A stretch of 64,000 bases of DNA from the NCBI GenBank assembly GCA_902141825.1, contig CABFPG010000002.1:682001-746000 (forward strand), in the 5' to 3' direction. The DNA is from Thalassocella blandensis (lineage in GTDB: Bacteria > Pseudomonadota > Gammaproteobacteria > Pseudomonadales > Cellvibrionaceae). The stretch's first letter is position 1. Each line of letters begins with the position of its first letter. The notes under the pieces are model-generated. The model was not told where the DNA came from, did not search any database, and saw only the letters and a program-made list of their open reading frames with translations. Positions 1 to 8,721 of the stretch are shown in pieces. A program made the translations under genes and the position numbers.

Positions 1-299
1 TCTCGCGCAACACCTTTTTGCACATGTACGATCCCCCAAGGTACAGCACTAGCAATTTGCCCCTTCATATCGGCACGACTAGGAAAATAATTTCCATCAG
101 GGTGAGAGTGAATAACAGCTTGAATTTTTCCTGCAAACTTTTTCAGTCGATCACGAGAAATGGCAAAACAATTCTCTGGATCCTTTGCTACATTCTTGGT
201 GCGAACGTATTTATCATCGACCACCAAACCACAAGACTCTTTCGGGTAGGAGCTTTCAGCATGCTTTTTCGCAACATTTAATACAGATTTTTTAAACAC
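1..299 (-). CDS. Tail assembly protein K-like JAMM/MPN peptidase (partial)
   Basis: The leftward frame starts with GTG at 299, overlapping the stop of the L-like gene, and runs off the left edge after about 99 codons. Visible residues include ESCGLVV near residue 22 and a JAMM zinc motif, HSHPDGNYFPSRAD (H-x-H-x7-S-x2-D). This is the N-terminal MPN/Mov34 domain of lambda gpK, a tail-tip assembly protein that is often fused to an NlpC/P60 domain; that part would lie outside the window. The family reaction is metal-dependent isopeptide or peptide hydrolysis; the substrate in tail assembly is not evident here. Start choice rests on the overlap, as the L stop gives translational coupling. Confidence 0.85.
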   Translation of the reverse strand, partial: MFKKSVLNVAKKHAESSYPKESCGLVVDDKYVRTKNVAKDPENCFAISRDRLKKFAGKIQAVIHSHPDGNYFPSRADMKGQIASAVPWGIVHVQKGVAR

Positions 300-1005
300 G
301 ATCACGTACCCTTGCGGCACCAGGAAAGCCGCGAAACGGAAGTTGTGAATTAGCGAAGCGAGCCTTGCAGCCGCCCAAATTCAATGAGCATTTATCCTGG
401 GAAGGATCCAGAACAACGTTGTTTTGCAGGTCGTATGCGAGCGCACCAACATACGGACACGTTGCGTCGCTGTAGTCAAACGCCCCATCCACCCATCGGC
501 GATAACGATGAGTGCAGGCCTCTCTCAAGATCTGCCGACGCGGTAGCTTCACGCCACGCACATCAAAGAGCGCGCTTAACCGCCAGGTTATTTGTTCATT
601 GTCCATCGATTGGAGCTGATCGAAGTAAAACACCTCTTCCGGGAATCGCGCGGTAGGATCCGGATTTTTTCCATCATCCAAAAATTGCTCGAACGTTTTA
701 ATAATTGTGAGCTTTGCACCGACCAGGTTATTTTTACCGACCAGCGAAGTCACAAACTGTCCCGCAATATTACTCACGGTAAACGTAGGTGATGGAATGT
801 GACCGCTACCATTCCAAGCCAGACCCGTAAGCCGACATGGCACGGGTGCATATGGCTCGCCATCAAAGACCACCGCCTCGCCGCCTAGCGTTCCCGTAGT
901 GAATTTAAAAATATCACCCTCAATTCTGGTGGCATCTATCACGAATAACGTTACTACAGCATCGTAGGCGCTCTGCTGCGCAGTGGACGCAATAATCTCA
1001 GACAT
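292..1005 (-). CDS. Phage minor tail protein L
   Basis: 237 aa, close to the roughly 230 aa of lambda gpL. The first half is an OB-like/beta region and the C-terminal half carries the conserved cysteines (EACTHRYRRW, DATCPYVG, DKCSLNLGGCKARF) that ligate an iron-sulfur cluster in lambda gpL. It is a structural protein of the tail tip linking the tube to the central fibre. It sits between the M-like and K-like genes as in lambda and its stop overlaps the start of the K-like gene. Confidence 0.9.
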   Translation of the reverse strand: MSEIIASTAQQSAYDAVVTLFVIDATRIEGDIFKFTTGTLGGEAVVFDGEPYAPVPCRLTGLAWNGSGHIPSPTFTVSNIAGQFVTSLVGKNNLVGAKLTIIKTFEQFLDDGKNPDPTARFPEEVFYFDQLQSMDNEQITWRLSALFDVRGVKLPRRQILREACTHRYRRWVDGAFDYSDATCPYVGALAYDLQNNVVLDPSQDKCSLNLGGCKARFANSQLPFRGFPGAARVRDRV

Positions 1006-1023
1006 GAAACACCTTCAAATCAA

Positions 1024-1362
1024 CTACAAATCAAACACACGTTCAAACATGGTCGTTAAAGAGAGCCAGCCAGGCGCAAGGTCCGCCGGGCCGGTATAAC
1101 CTTTGCAAACCCACTTTCCCTCACTTTCATCCGGCGGCGCCCACAAAAATGCTTCTACACCCTGGTGATCATCTAAAAATGTTTGGAGGTTCAACATATC
1201 CTCTGTGCGCAACTCAAAGGTCAACGGCCAACTGTTCAGCCTGTTATTAATTCCATCTTTGCCCCGCTGGCTATAGCCGTCACCAAACGAGGAAGTTAAC
1301 GTGCGAAATTGCACGTCTGGTCGCGCACCATACTTGGGTAAGTAGTTGGGAAAATTTCGCAT
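1024..1362 (-). CDS. Phage minor tail protein M
   Basis: 112 aa, matching lambda gpM in length and in its conserved ends (FPNYLPKYGARP near the N-terminus and an FERVFDL C-terminus). The protein is a tail-tip distal component made just before L. The central part (GDGYSQRGKDGINNRLNSWP) is typical of this family. It starts 2 bp downstream of the tape-measure stop, so the pair is almost certainly co-translated. No catalytic role is expected. Confidence 0.88.
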   Translation of the reverse strand: MRNFPNYLPKYGARPDVQFRTLTSSFGDGYSQRGKDGINNRLNSWPLTFELRTEDMLNLQTFLDDHQGVEAFLWAPPDESEGKWVCKGYTGPADLAPGWLSLTTMFERVFDL

Positions 1363-1364
1363 CG

Positions 1365-3461
1365 TTAAGTCCTGTATGTTCCATCTAACAAGCCACCGGG
1401 CGCCTGCTGAGCATAAAGCTCGTCTCGCACAATGCTTCGAATCGTTTGATCAATCGTGATATGCAGTCCATCAGCACGCTGCTCATGGCGCACGTTGTTT
1501 TCCACACCTGGTGCGGCATTGATATTCACCACCACTCCAGAGGATCGTCGCTCGTTTTGCAGAAAGTCCGTGAGGTCTCGGTTTTGGCGAGGGCTTACAA
1601 CACGCTCGCCTTTATCGAGTAGGTAGGTCGATTCTTTTGGTACATTTTCAAGGCCGCCATGAGCGATACCTGCAACTTCTGCACCGTAGGTTGCACCCAG
1701 CGCAACAATACCTGCAGCGGCACCAGCGCCTAGAAATGGACCGACATAAGGAATTGAAGAAAGTGACTTATATGCGCCCATTGCCGCATCATATGTATTG
1801 ATCGCAATACGCTTGAGGCTTTCGCGTTTTTCTTTATCAAGGAGGGTTTTACCAATTTGGATGGCGACACGTGCGCGTGCAGCCTCTTTGGTATTCAGTC
1901 CGTCATAGTACCGATCCGCAATATCCAGCATAGTGCCAAACCCTTCGCGAGAAGTGTTTAGCATCTTTTCCTTTTTTTCTTCGTCGAGCTGCTCGGAGAG
2001 CTTATTGAATCGCTCTTGAGAAATTAAATTATCTTCTAGCGCCTGGTTTAGCATTTCTTGTCGGCGTGTATAAGACTCCTGAATACGACTCTCTTCGTCC
2101 ATTAGCGACACTTCGAGCGATTCCACGTTACGAAGTCGCTTTTGTCGCTCTGCCTCTTCAAGCTCAATTTGCTTGAGCTCATCAGCCATCGCAAGACGCA
2201 TGGATTTTTCTGCTTCTATTTGCTCGGCTTTAACTTGTTGAAGCTCTTTAACTTTGGCAATTTCATCTTTAAGGCTGACGACGTTTCCTGATTTACCGCC
2301 GGTTCCAGAAGAGGAATCTAACCCTGACTGCAACTTCGCAAGTTTTTCCTCTCGTATTTTGGATTGTTCGTAATAGTCATCACGCAGCTTAAGCTGCTCT
2401 TTTAACTGCTCTTCTGTCTGGCGAATTTGCAGTGCAAAACCACCGCTTTCGCCACCGTAAGCTTTGTACCAGAAACTATCTTTATCGGGTGCAGACGCCT
2501 TTAGCTCTTCGAGTTTTTCCCTGAGAGAAACAATATTTCCCTCTATTCGGCCAATGTCATCCGAAGCAGGTCCATTCGTCCACGCTGCAAACTCCTCTGC
2601 CAAAAAGCGCGTAATATTGACAGTGGAGGAAATAGCTTTTGCAGTTGCGGTAAAGCCTTTAATCATTGCGGTGGTAACTGTTTGAACGGAACCTATAAAC
2701 TGCGGATCCTGCAACAACGTGGTCAGCTCTTCGATACTGACCTTTACCTGCGTAAGGCCTCCTGTGTCCGCTTCCAATAAATCACCAGCGGCATTTTGTA
2801 AACTCCGTAACGCTCCGCCAAACGTCTCACGTGCTGCCCTGGCAGAGCCACCAAATTGCGTTTCAAGCTCATTCAGAATAATGGTTTGGGCTTTAGCAAG
2901 ATCCCCACTCTCAACTAGTGATTTAATCACCGCTTTCTGATCGTCGCTAAATTGAATACCCGCACGTGACAACGCACTTAAATTTTTAATCGGATCATTT
3001 AATGCTTTGCCCAGCTGAACGGTGGCGCTGGATAAGTCCATATCCATACGAACCGCAAGATCGCCTGCAAGCTCCGTGGTGCGCTTAAAGTTCTCACCTA
3101 GGATATTGGTAAACGTCACAAGCTTAGATTGCGCCTTGATGACCTCCTCATCGCCAAAGGTGGTCACCTTTTGTAAATCCGCCGCGTGCTTTGTGAGCTC
3201 TTCGAATGATAAGCCAACCCGATTATTGGTGGTTATCAAGCCCTGCTGCAGCTGGCGCATTGCCGCTTCCTGCACAGAAGTTGCCTCTGTCACAGAGCGT
3301 ATAAACTTCGTAACACCGATAGTAGCCAACACACCGCCGACGATACTTTTTGTACGCCGTCCCCAGGCTTGTGTATCGGCAACATTTTGATCTAAAGACC
3401 GGCGCATGGAAGCCGAGTCAACCTTGAGCTCGGTTAACAATGTCTGGAGTTTCTTCTGCAT
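1365..3461 (-). CDS. Tail tape measure protein (gpH-like)
   Basis: 698 aa. The N-terminal ~300 residues are helical with the tape-measure pattern (VGGVLATIGVTKFIRSVTEATSV, then FGDEEVIKAQSKLVTF). A long charged coiled coil spans roughly residues 390-520. A Gly/Ala-rich hydrophobic segment lies at about 570-610 (VGPFLGAGAAAGIVALG), followed by a short basic tail. Such proteins are threaded inside the tail tube, set tail length and pass to the infected cell envelope. Shorter than lambda gpH (853 aa), so a somewhat shorter tail would be predicted. It follows the G/GT frameshift genes, whose product is the chaperone for this protein in lambda. Confidence 0.9.
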   Translation of the reverse strand: MQKKLQTLLTELKVDSASMRRSLDQNVADTQAWGRRTKSIVGGVLATIGVTKFIRSVTEATSVQEAAMRQLQQGLITTNNRVGLSFEELTKHAADLQKVTTFGDEEVIKAQSKLVTFTNILGENFKRTTELAGDLAVRMDMDLSSATVQLGKALNDPIKNLSALSRAGIQFSDDQKAVIKSLVESGDLAKAQTIILNELETQFGGSARAARETFGGALRSLQNAAGDLLEADTGGLTQVKVSIEELTTLLQDPQFIGSVQTVTTAMIKGFTATAKAISSTVNITRFLAEEFAAWTNGPASDDIGRIEGNIVSLREKLEELKASAPDKDSFWYKAYGGESGGFALQIRQTEEQLKEQLKLRDDYYEQSKIREEKLAKLQSGLDSSSGTGGKSGNVVSLKDEIAKVKELQQVKAEQIEAEKSMRLAMADELKQIELEEAERQKRLRNVESLEVSLMDEESRIQESYTRRQEMLNQALEDNLISQERFNKLSEQLDEEKKEKMLNTSREGFGTMLDIADRYYDGLNTKEAARARVAIQIGKTLLDKEKRESLKRIAINTYDAAMGAYKSLSSIPYVGPFLGAGAAAGIVALGATYGAEVAGIAHGGLENVPKESTYLLDKGERVVSPRQNRDLTDFLQNERRSSGVVVNINAAPGVENNVRHEQRADGLHITIDQTIRSIVRDELYAQQAPGGLLDGTYRT

Positions 3462-3469
3462 GGAAAGAC

Positions 3470-3895
3470 CTAATGAGACAATATAGTTTTTGCGTTTTGC
3501 ACAAGCCGTTGCACATATGCTTGCTGGCCAGTTTCATCCAGCAATTCAAACTGTAGTTGTGTAAGAGTGGCGTATGTAGCGTAGTGACTTCGCTCTTCAA
3601 GACTCAACGAGCTAAATTCAACCTCAGATAGTTGACCGTCACGGTAAGCGTCTGGATACCGGAAGTGATTCATACCGATACCAGGCTTAAGTGCAGCATT
3701 AGAACCCACGATATGAAAAAGTGCATGGGATAACAGCTTATCCATCCCGGCAAAATCCCAAGGATTCTGCCGATATACTTCCTGCCACACTGGGAACTCC
3801 TCTGCCGGGACAAGATGCCCAACTTGCCAAATTGGGCAGCGAAACAAGATGGCAAGCCTAACTTTTAATTGAAATGCGGCATCCTGCCTTAATCT
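3470..3895 (-). CDS. Tail assembly chaperone, T part of a G-T frameshift product
   Basis: This frame has no ATG start but is open without a stop from the slippery A-run at 3895-3901 to its stop at 3470, giving about 141 codons. Taken alone it could start only at a TTG at 3847. Read as a -1 extension of the upstream G-like gene it makes a GT-type chaperone, as in lambda. The part with the T character is PIWQVGHLVPAEEFPVWQEV and onward, resembling phage minor tail protein T. In lambda the GT fusion recruits the tube protein to the gpG-coated tape measure. The tape measure starts 8 bp after its stop. Confidence 0.75.
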   Translation of the reverse strand, partial: RLRQDAAFQLKVRLAILFRCPIWQVGHLVPAEEFPVWQEVYRQNPWDFAGMDKLLSHALFHIVGSNAALKPGIGMNHFRYPDAYRDGQLSEVEFSSLSLEERSHYATYATLTQLQFELLDETGQQAYVQRLVQNAKTILSH

Positions 3896-4203
3896 TTTTT
3901 TGCGTCTTTCTCACCGCCTTCGACAGCGCAGCCATTAATTCGCAACCCCGCGCGATACAGCTGAATAATCTCTGGAACTCCAAGCACTGACTTGAGCTGC
4001 TCCAAATCCTCGATGCTGTGCTCATAACCCAATGGATGAAGTAGATAAAGTACAGCTACCTCAATCGGTTTCCCTTCAATTTTCTTTGCAATGTCATTTT
4101 CCCAGTCGTGTAGAGAAAACCGGTGCACAGGAATTTTTTTAGAAATACCGTCAATCGATACTTCTTCCGGTTTTAACTTTATGCCTTTTAATGCGCTTAT
4201 CAT
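3889..4203 (-). CDS. Tail assembly chaperone G-like protein
   Basis: 104 aa, starting at the ATG at 4203 with a GAGGG Shine-Dalgarno 6 bp upstream (the frame is open further upstream, but that stretch lacks such a site). It sits between the tail tube gene and the tape measure, the position of lambda gpG. The product is acidic with a short Asp/Lys tail ending in the slippery A-run. In lambda the free G protein coats the tape measure and the minor frameshifted GT product attaches tube subunits. Identification rests on position, size and the frameshift rather than on sequence motifs. Confidence 0.75.
   Translation of the reverse strand: MISALKGIKLKPEEVSIDGISKKIPVHRFSLHDWENDIAKKIEGKPIEVAVLYLLHPLGYEHSIEDLEQLKSVLGVPEIIQLYRAGLRINGCAVEGGEKDAKKD
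3895..3901 (-). promoter_or_regulatory. -1 ribosomal frameshift slippery site (A AAA AAA)
   Basis: Read on the minus strand, the 3' end of the G-like gene is gcA AAA AAA gat taa, a canonical X XXY YYZ heptamer in the zero frame just before the stop. A -1 slip opens a frame that runs straight into the T coding region without a stop. Position, phase and gene order match the lambda G/GT site. Confidence 0.78.
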
Positions 4204-4262
4204 TTGTAGCCCTCTACCTATAAAACGTAAATATTGAGACGAACATTTATTTTCTGAAACGG

Positions 4263-4694
4263 CTAGGCAGTTATAGCCCATTCAGGATCGCCAGACTGCT
4301 TGCCAAAGACTTCCATTTTTAGCTGAGCATTACCTTCCGGCTCACTCATCATTCGCCCCAACATGGCAACAATGAAAGTGGCCTCATCCCCAGTCGGGTA
4401 AGTCACCTTCATTTTCATGTTTTTACCCGCGTCCACTTCGTCAAGAAAATCAGAATATGCCGCTAATCCTGGTTGGTGGTTGAATGTGAACTGCTTGTCG
4501 GGTGGTGTTTTTAAACCCGCAATAAATTCACGAGCAACTGCACGAATGGGTGTGGTTTCAACTGGCTCACCTTGTGACCCCACCTGACCGATATTTAAAC
4601 CATTCGGTAGCTCGATATACGTATCTGGCGTATCGGGATCTTCATAAAATAATTTACTGCCCGCACCCAACATTGGAATTAACGATAAAGCCAT
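4263..4694 (-). CDS. Major tail tube protein (gpV-like)
   Basis: 143 aa, the size of the lambda gpV N-terminal tube domain without the C-terminal Ig-like domain. It begins MALSLIPMLGAGSKLFYED and contains the typical TPIRAVAREFIAGLKT and DFLDEVDAGKNMKMKV stretches of the tail tube family. The protein polymerises into hexameric rings around the tape measure. It lies between U (upstream) and G (downstream), as expected for the most abundant tail protein. Confidence 0.85.
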   Translation of the reverse strand: MALSLIPMLGAGSKLFYEDPDTPDTYIELPNGLNIGQVGSQGEPVETTPIRAVAREFIAGLKTPPDKQFTFNHQPGLAAYSDFLDEVDAGKNMKMKVTYPTGDEATFIVAMLGRMMSEPEGNAQLKMEVFGKQSGDPEWAITA

Positions 4695-4706
4695 AACTCT
4701 TTCCTC

Positions 4707-5075
4707 TTATGAAAAATAAATTAAATCAAACAACAAAAACAGCGAGTTCATTTCCCCGCTGTCATCGTCGCCATATTTAAAGCCGGAAGGGGTAATATTG
4801 AGGTTTGCACTTTTGAGCAGCGACTCTGCTGGCTCGCTCCAATCATCCAACTCATCATCATCGTTTTTAATCACACTGTGAAACCCCACCACCAGCGTTG
4901 CAGTGGTCGTCGATTGCACCCCTTCATGAATCGTTTCCCCTTCGTCAATATTCACGCTGATGGCTTCGGGAATATCGGTAAGATCCACAACGCGCGAGCT
5001 CCTAACCGGCTGACTAAATTGTGTTTCAAGAATTTGAATGATTTGATTGCGTAATGCTTTGCGAATAGCTGACAT
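4707..5075 (-). CDS. Tail terminator protein (gpU-like)
   Basis: 122 aa. An N-terminal helix (MSAIRKALRNQIIQILETQF) is followed by a beta-rich domain ending FLLFDLIYFS. Size and place match lambda gpU, which caps the tail tube and attaches the finished tail to the head. Its start abuts the stop of the Z-like gene by a single shared base (TAATG type), implying coupling. Confidence 0.78.
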   Translation of the reverse strand: MSAIRKALRNQIIQILETQFSQPVRSSRVVDLTDIPEAISVNIDEGETIHEGVQSTTTATLVVGFHSVIKNDDDELDDWSEPAESLLKSANLNITPSGFKYGDDDSGEMNSLFLLFDLIYFS

Positions 5076-5635
5076 TATTTTGCCCTGTATTTTCTGTATC
5101 GATATTGAAGATCACGCTTTAATAGCAGAGGAAAGTCGTCACGCATTTTTTGCCGACTAAAAAACTCAAGAGCGCGTTCATATTCTTTTTCGATCGGAAT
5201 TTTGATGACCTCTAGCGGATAGCGGCCCTTACCTAAACGTTTCAACACCTGAAACCGGCCAGACTTTCTCAGTACGTTAATGAAAGCTCCATCGTACTGC
5301 CGACCCGCGACCCGAACGCCACGTTTATTGGTGCCTCGCCTCGCCCCTTTCAAAAGTTGTTTTGTTTTTAAAAGTGACACCACTGGTATTGCTTGAGCAT
5401 AACCGTAGATTTTTGCGCGTTGCTTTCTGGATGTTGCACGTGAAACAAAAGTTTTTTTGCGAATGAATTTCTGCGGTACCTTGGTTTCCTGTGACACATA
5501 ACGAACTACTTTTGGAATAACCGAGCGAGCAGTTTTATTTAACGCTGACGCGGTTGCGCGCGGTGTTTCCACTCCAGCAATTTTATTCAGCTTTTTCTGG
5601 TAGCGTTTTATTTGCCGCTCGATCGGTTCAGTCAT
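5075..5635 (-). CDS. Minor tail protein Z
   Basis: 186 aa, close to lambda gpZ (192 aa). Strongly basic N-terminal half (QIKRYQKKLNKI, then FIRKKTFVSRATSRKQRAKIYG) followed by a conserved GRYPLEVIKIPI segment, both typical of the Minor_tail_Z family. The protein is needed for completion of the tail end that joins the head. Its start overlaps the stop of the connector gene by 4 bp. Confidence 0.85.
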   Translation of the reverse strand: MTEPIERQIKRYQKKLNKIAGVETPRATASALNKTARSVIPKVVRYVSQETKVPQKFIRKKTFVSRATSRKQRAKIYGYAQAIPVVSLLKTKQLLKGARRGTNKRGVRVAGRQYDGAFINVLRKSGRFQVLKRLGKGRYPLEVIKIPIEKEYERALEFFSRQKMRDDFPLLLKRDLQYRYRKYRAK

Positions 5636-5955
5636 GACGGTAACTTTTGCAGAATAACCACAATGGAAACACCATCGGTTGTTAATTTTCGACGCACAAA
5701 GAAGTTACCTGATGAACAAAAGAATTCATCCCCTTTGAACGCCTGCTCAATTTCGGACGCCAAAAACGAACCGGTAATAACGTTCTGTACACTTACACCG
5801 TCCTCACTCATTACATCCACATCGAAATCAATAATTCCTGTGGCCGTCTCACGCACAACGGAACCATCACTGCGCTTGTAAACACCGGTTTCCCCACCTA
5901 GCAAAGAATGACATAGTGCGCCGTGGGAACGCACTAAGTCACCGAAAAAACTCAT
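5632..5955 (-). CDS. Head-tail connector protein, gpFII-like
   Basis: 107 aa starting at ATG 5955, which shares a base with the stop of the decoration gene; the longer upstream frame lies inside that gene and is not used. The beta-rich product (GVYKRSDGSVVRETATGIID) and its place between decoration and Z genes match the head-tail joining proteins of the gpFII family. These form the ring under the portal that receives the tail. Confidence 0.7.
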   Translation of the reverse strand: MSFFGDLVRSHGALCHSLLGGETGVYKRSDGSVVRETATGIIDFDVDVMSEDGVSVQNVITGSFLASEIEQAFKGDEFFCSSGNFFVRRKLTTDGVSIVVILQKLPS

Positions 5956-6305
5956 TAAGGCCCAGGCACAATAGTCATATGCGGAATCAACTTCACTTCG
6001 GCTTCTGCAGCTCCCGCTCCATATGCCTTGGTAAACACCCCAATCAAATCCGTATCCGTAGAAACAGTTGTTACTTCGCCAGCTGGACCGTTCCAATATG
6101 CTTTCGCGAAAGCAGCTGGTGTATCTGCAGTTGCTTTAGGGAATATAAAAACACCTTCCGTCTGAGCTTCTCCCCACTCCTCATACGCGACATCATATGA
6201 GTTAACACCCATCAAGCCGGAACCAAGACTTACAACATTGCCTGCCTTTGTAAATTCAGAAGCCTGGAAGGAGAGCGTGACGCCCTCATGTAAAAAGTTT
6301 TTCAT
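5955..6305 (-). CDS. DUF2190 capsid decoration protein
   Basis: 116 aa. The pattern GVTLSFQASEFTKAGNVVSLGSGLMGV, then EGVFIFPKATADTP, is that of the DUF2190 family, which trims capsid surfaces in several phages and takes the place of lambda gpD. It lies directly after the capsid gene, but with an intrinsic terminator in between, so its level may be set separately. Confidence 0.78.
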   Translation of the reverse strand: MKNFLHEGVTLSFQASEFTKAGNVVSLGSGLMGVNSYDVAYEEWGEAQTEGVFIFPKATADTPAAFAKAYWNGPAGEVTTVSTDTDLIGVFTKAYGAGAAEAEVKLIPHMTIVPGP

Positions 6306-6317
6306 AATCTAATCTCC

Positions 6318-6343
6318 AAAAAAAAGCCGCAATAAGCGGCTTT
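6318..6343 (-). terminator. Intrinsic terminator inside the late operon
   Basis: Read leftward, AAAGCCGC-TTATT-GCGGCTTT is a perfect 8-bp stem with a 5-nt loop followed by an unbroken run of eight T. It sits between the capsid stop (6379) and the decoration start (6305). Full passage of late transcription would need antitermination here. Confidence 0.8.
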
Positions 6344-6378
6344 ATTTAGTTAAATACCCAGTTCTTTTTTGTTAAGGA

Positions 6379-8721
6379 TTAGCCAGCTGCTGTGCTTTTC
6401 ACCGCACCACGGAAGCCGACAATGCCCGCACCAAAGTCATGTGCGACCTTGATCTTCATGCCATCCGATTCGAATCCCATTTGCGTTTCTATTCGTGGTT
6501 CTTCCACACCCTCCAAATGAGCGAACTCTACCACTGGCGCTTCATCAGGATCGGCGAAGAAATAGAATGGATTATTCGCTTCTCCATCAAGACGAGTAAC
6601 AGGCAGAGCTTCAAGCGAGTTGGCAAACACGTTGACTTCACCCGTAGTCGTAGCGAGAACAGCTGAAAGTGCCTTCATCGCTTCTTCGTAACGCGCGTAC
6701 GGAATCGCTAGAATGCTAGGCTGAATATCAATTTCCTCGCCGTCTAAATCCTTCTGTGCAGCCATCTTCACCATCGCACTATTCAAAGCCGCTGCGATGG
6801 TAGCATCAGTAATAAGATTTCCGCGCTTATGTGACGCGGTAGAAGAGAACAACGGATTGCCGTCCTTCAAATTAGGGTTCGACTTAATTAACTCCCACAC
6901 TATTTTCTCTTCAAGCGAATGCGCTTTGGAACCCAATTGGGCAATAAAATTGGTCATCGCACCAAGATTATCATTGATTAATAGTTGTCTTGTAAATGCG
7001 AAAATACGACCAAACGATTCAAGCTTATAACCGTAACCTGCTTCAGAAAGCGTGCCGTGCTTAAACTCACCTTTCTGATTTACCGGCGCTAACTCGCTAC
7101 CACTACCAATCTCAACACTGTGTTTTTCTTTGAAGTCAGTAGACGTACTGCGGCGAGAGATTTTCTGATAAGTCTTCGCTTTTTTCCGGTATGCCCGCAG
7201 CAGCTCTTTATTCGCAACATCAGCCAACACCAAAGGAAAGTCACTTGTGGTATGCATTGCCAAACCTGCAACTTCCATTTTGCTCTTACGTTCGATGGAA
7301 ACACCTTGGGACTGGAGCACTGCCTTTGCGATTTCCATCAAGGACAAACCAGTGAACTCACGCGAGTTGTCATTGTGCTTATAGTTGTCGGGTGAGGTTC
7401 TCACCAACAGAGCTTGTGATACAGCGGTTGCAATATTCACTTGGCCCGATGCTCGCACATGATTGCCTTGTGGAAGTTGCGCATTGTTGCGATCTGCCAT
7501 GGCCGCTAAAGCAGTCTCACGAGCAGCGTCAACGCTTACGTCGTTGTCAATCCATTGCTGTATAGTCGCGTCATCTATACTTGCCTGAGCGCCAATCGTG
7601 CGAAGTGTTGCGGCCCGCTTACGCTCGGCAAGCACCAGGTCATTCCCTTGCGCTGCTGCAGGCTGTGCTGCCGCTGCAGGTTGAGTCGCTTGTGGAGCTG
7701 CTGGCATCTCCACCTTTAATACATCAGCAAGCTTCCCGAGATCAGAAAGACTCGCTTCCGCTTCTCCGGAAAGCAGTTCTTTGCTAAAGCCGTGCTCTGC
7801 CAATGCAGTAACAGCGGCATCAACATTCGCATACTGCGCAACTAGTGCGGCAGTTACGAGTGCGGCTAATGGAGCGCCGCTTTTCGACTTGATTTTCATA
7901 GGTTTCTCCTGTGGTTTTATTGAAACGGCGGCTGCCGCAGTTTGTAAAAATTCGGATATTGTTTTCAATGTTGCCTGTGGTAGTGGCTCACCACCTGCCA
8001 ATCGCCAAGTCCGCGCCTGTGATGCTGATTGAGATGGAAAATATTGACTTGTAGCATTGTTGTTTGAAATATCCATAACCACGCCGGTCTTAAACGGATC
8101 ATTCACTGCCTGTGCTTGTGAGGGCTGCATAATCGCACCAGCGTCTACGTAGTCAATGAGCTCATCAGCCAAGCCAAAATCAATAGCCTCTTGCCCTCGA
8201 TAAAAATGATCTTCACCGTCAGACAAAAGCGCTCTAATTTCATCAATTGGTTTTCCAGTTTTATCTGACAACAGCTGCAGCACAGTAGGCTCGTAATTAT
8301 TCAGACTCTCGGCGAGCTTTTGAAAATCAACAGCATTGAAAGTCCCGCACAGCGAATAATTCGGTTTGTGGATCATGATCATTGCATTCGTGGGAATAAA
8401 TAACTGATCACATGCCATAGCAACTGAGGCGGCCATCGAGGCCGCAATACCATCGATGTAACCCACAATTCTTTTTTTGCTCGCCTTGAGAGCGTTGTAC
8501 ATTGCCAACCCATCCAGGATGACACCGCCAGGCGAATGGAATCGCAGAACAATTTCATCACCATCGAGCTCATCAAGCTCTCTCACGATGGTGTATGCAT
8601 CCAGGCCATCCCACCAATCACCGATAACGCCATACAACAAAAGCTCGCCTTTCTTATTAATGGTCGCAGTAGGTGAAATTTGTATATCTTGTTTGCCCAG
8701 CGCTTGAAGTAATTTACGCAT
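6379..8721 (-). CDS. Prohead protease / major capsid protein fusion
   Basis: 780 aa from ATG 8721, which overlaps the portal stop and has an AAGAG-type ribosome site. Residues about 10-200 are a ClpP/SppA-like serine protease: the segment DGIAASMAASVAMACD carries the nucleophile Ser, followed by MIHKPNY with the catalytic His. A linker of ~90 residues rich in Ala, Gln and Pro follows. From about residue 430 to the end lies a Mu gpT/HK97-like capsid protein (EFTGLSLMEIAKAV, then SRRSTSTDFKEKHSVEIGSG and AYGYKLESFGRIF-like features). The family is known as a prohead protease/major capsid fusion. A strong internal start (see 7897-7910) could also give capsid without protease. Confidence 0.9.
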   Translation of the reverse strand: MRKLLQALGKQDIQISPTATINKKGELLLYGVIGDWWDGLDAYTIVRELDELDGDEIVLRFHSPGGVILDGLAMYNALKASKKRIVGYIDGIAASMAASVAMACDQLFIPTNAMIMIHKPNYSLCGTFNAVDFQKLAESLNNYEPTVLQLLSDKTGKPIDEIRALLSDGEDHFYRGQEAIDFGLADELIDYVDAGAIMQPSQAQAVNDPFKTGVVMDISNNNATSQYFPSQSASQARTWRLAGGEPLPQATLKTISEFLQTAAAAVSIKPQEKPMKIKSKSGAPLAALVTAALVAQYANVDAAVTALAEHGFSKELLSGEAEASLSDLGKLADVLKVEMPAAPQATQPAAAAQPAAAQGNDLVLAERKRAATLRTIGAQASIDDATIQQWIDNDVSVDAARETALAAMADRNNAQLPQGNHVRASGQVNIATAVSQALLVRTSPDNYKHNDNSREFTGLSLMEIAKAVLQSQGVSIERKSKMEVAGLAMHTTSDFPLVLADVANKELLRAYRKKAKTYQKISRRSTSTDFKEKHSVEIGSGSELAPVNQKGEFKHGTLSEAGYGYKLESFGRIFAFTRQLLINDNLGAMTNFIAQLGSKAHSLEEKIVWELIKSNPNLKDGNPLFSSTASHKRGNLITDATIAAALNSAMVKMAAQKDLDGEEIDIQPSILAIPYARYEEAMKALSAVLATTTGEVNVFANSLEALPVTRLDGEANNPFYFFADPDEAPVVEFAHLEGVEEPRIETQMGFESDGMKIKVAHDFGAGIVGFRGAVKSTAAG
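7897..7910 (-). promoter_or_regulatory. Internal ribosome binding site for a separate capsid product
   Basis: Within the fusion gene, read leftward, AGGAGA lies 5 bp upstream of an in-frame ATG at 7899. A product from there (506 aa, beginning MKIKSKSGAPLAAL) would hold the linker and the entire capsid domain without the protease. In lambda the scaffold Nu3 is likewise translated from inside gene C. The match to the Shine-Dalgarno consensus is better than that of the gene's own start. Confidence 0.65.
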
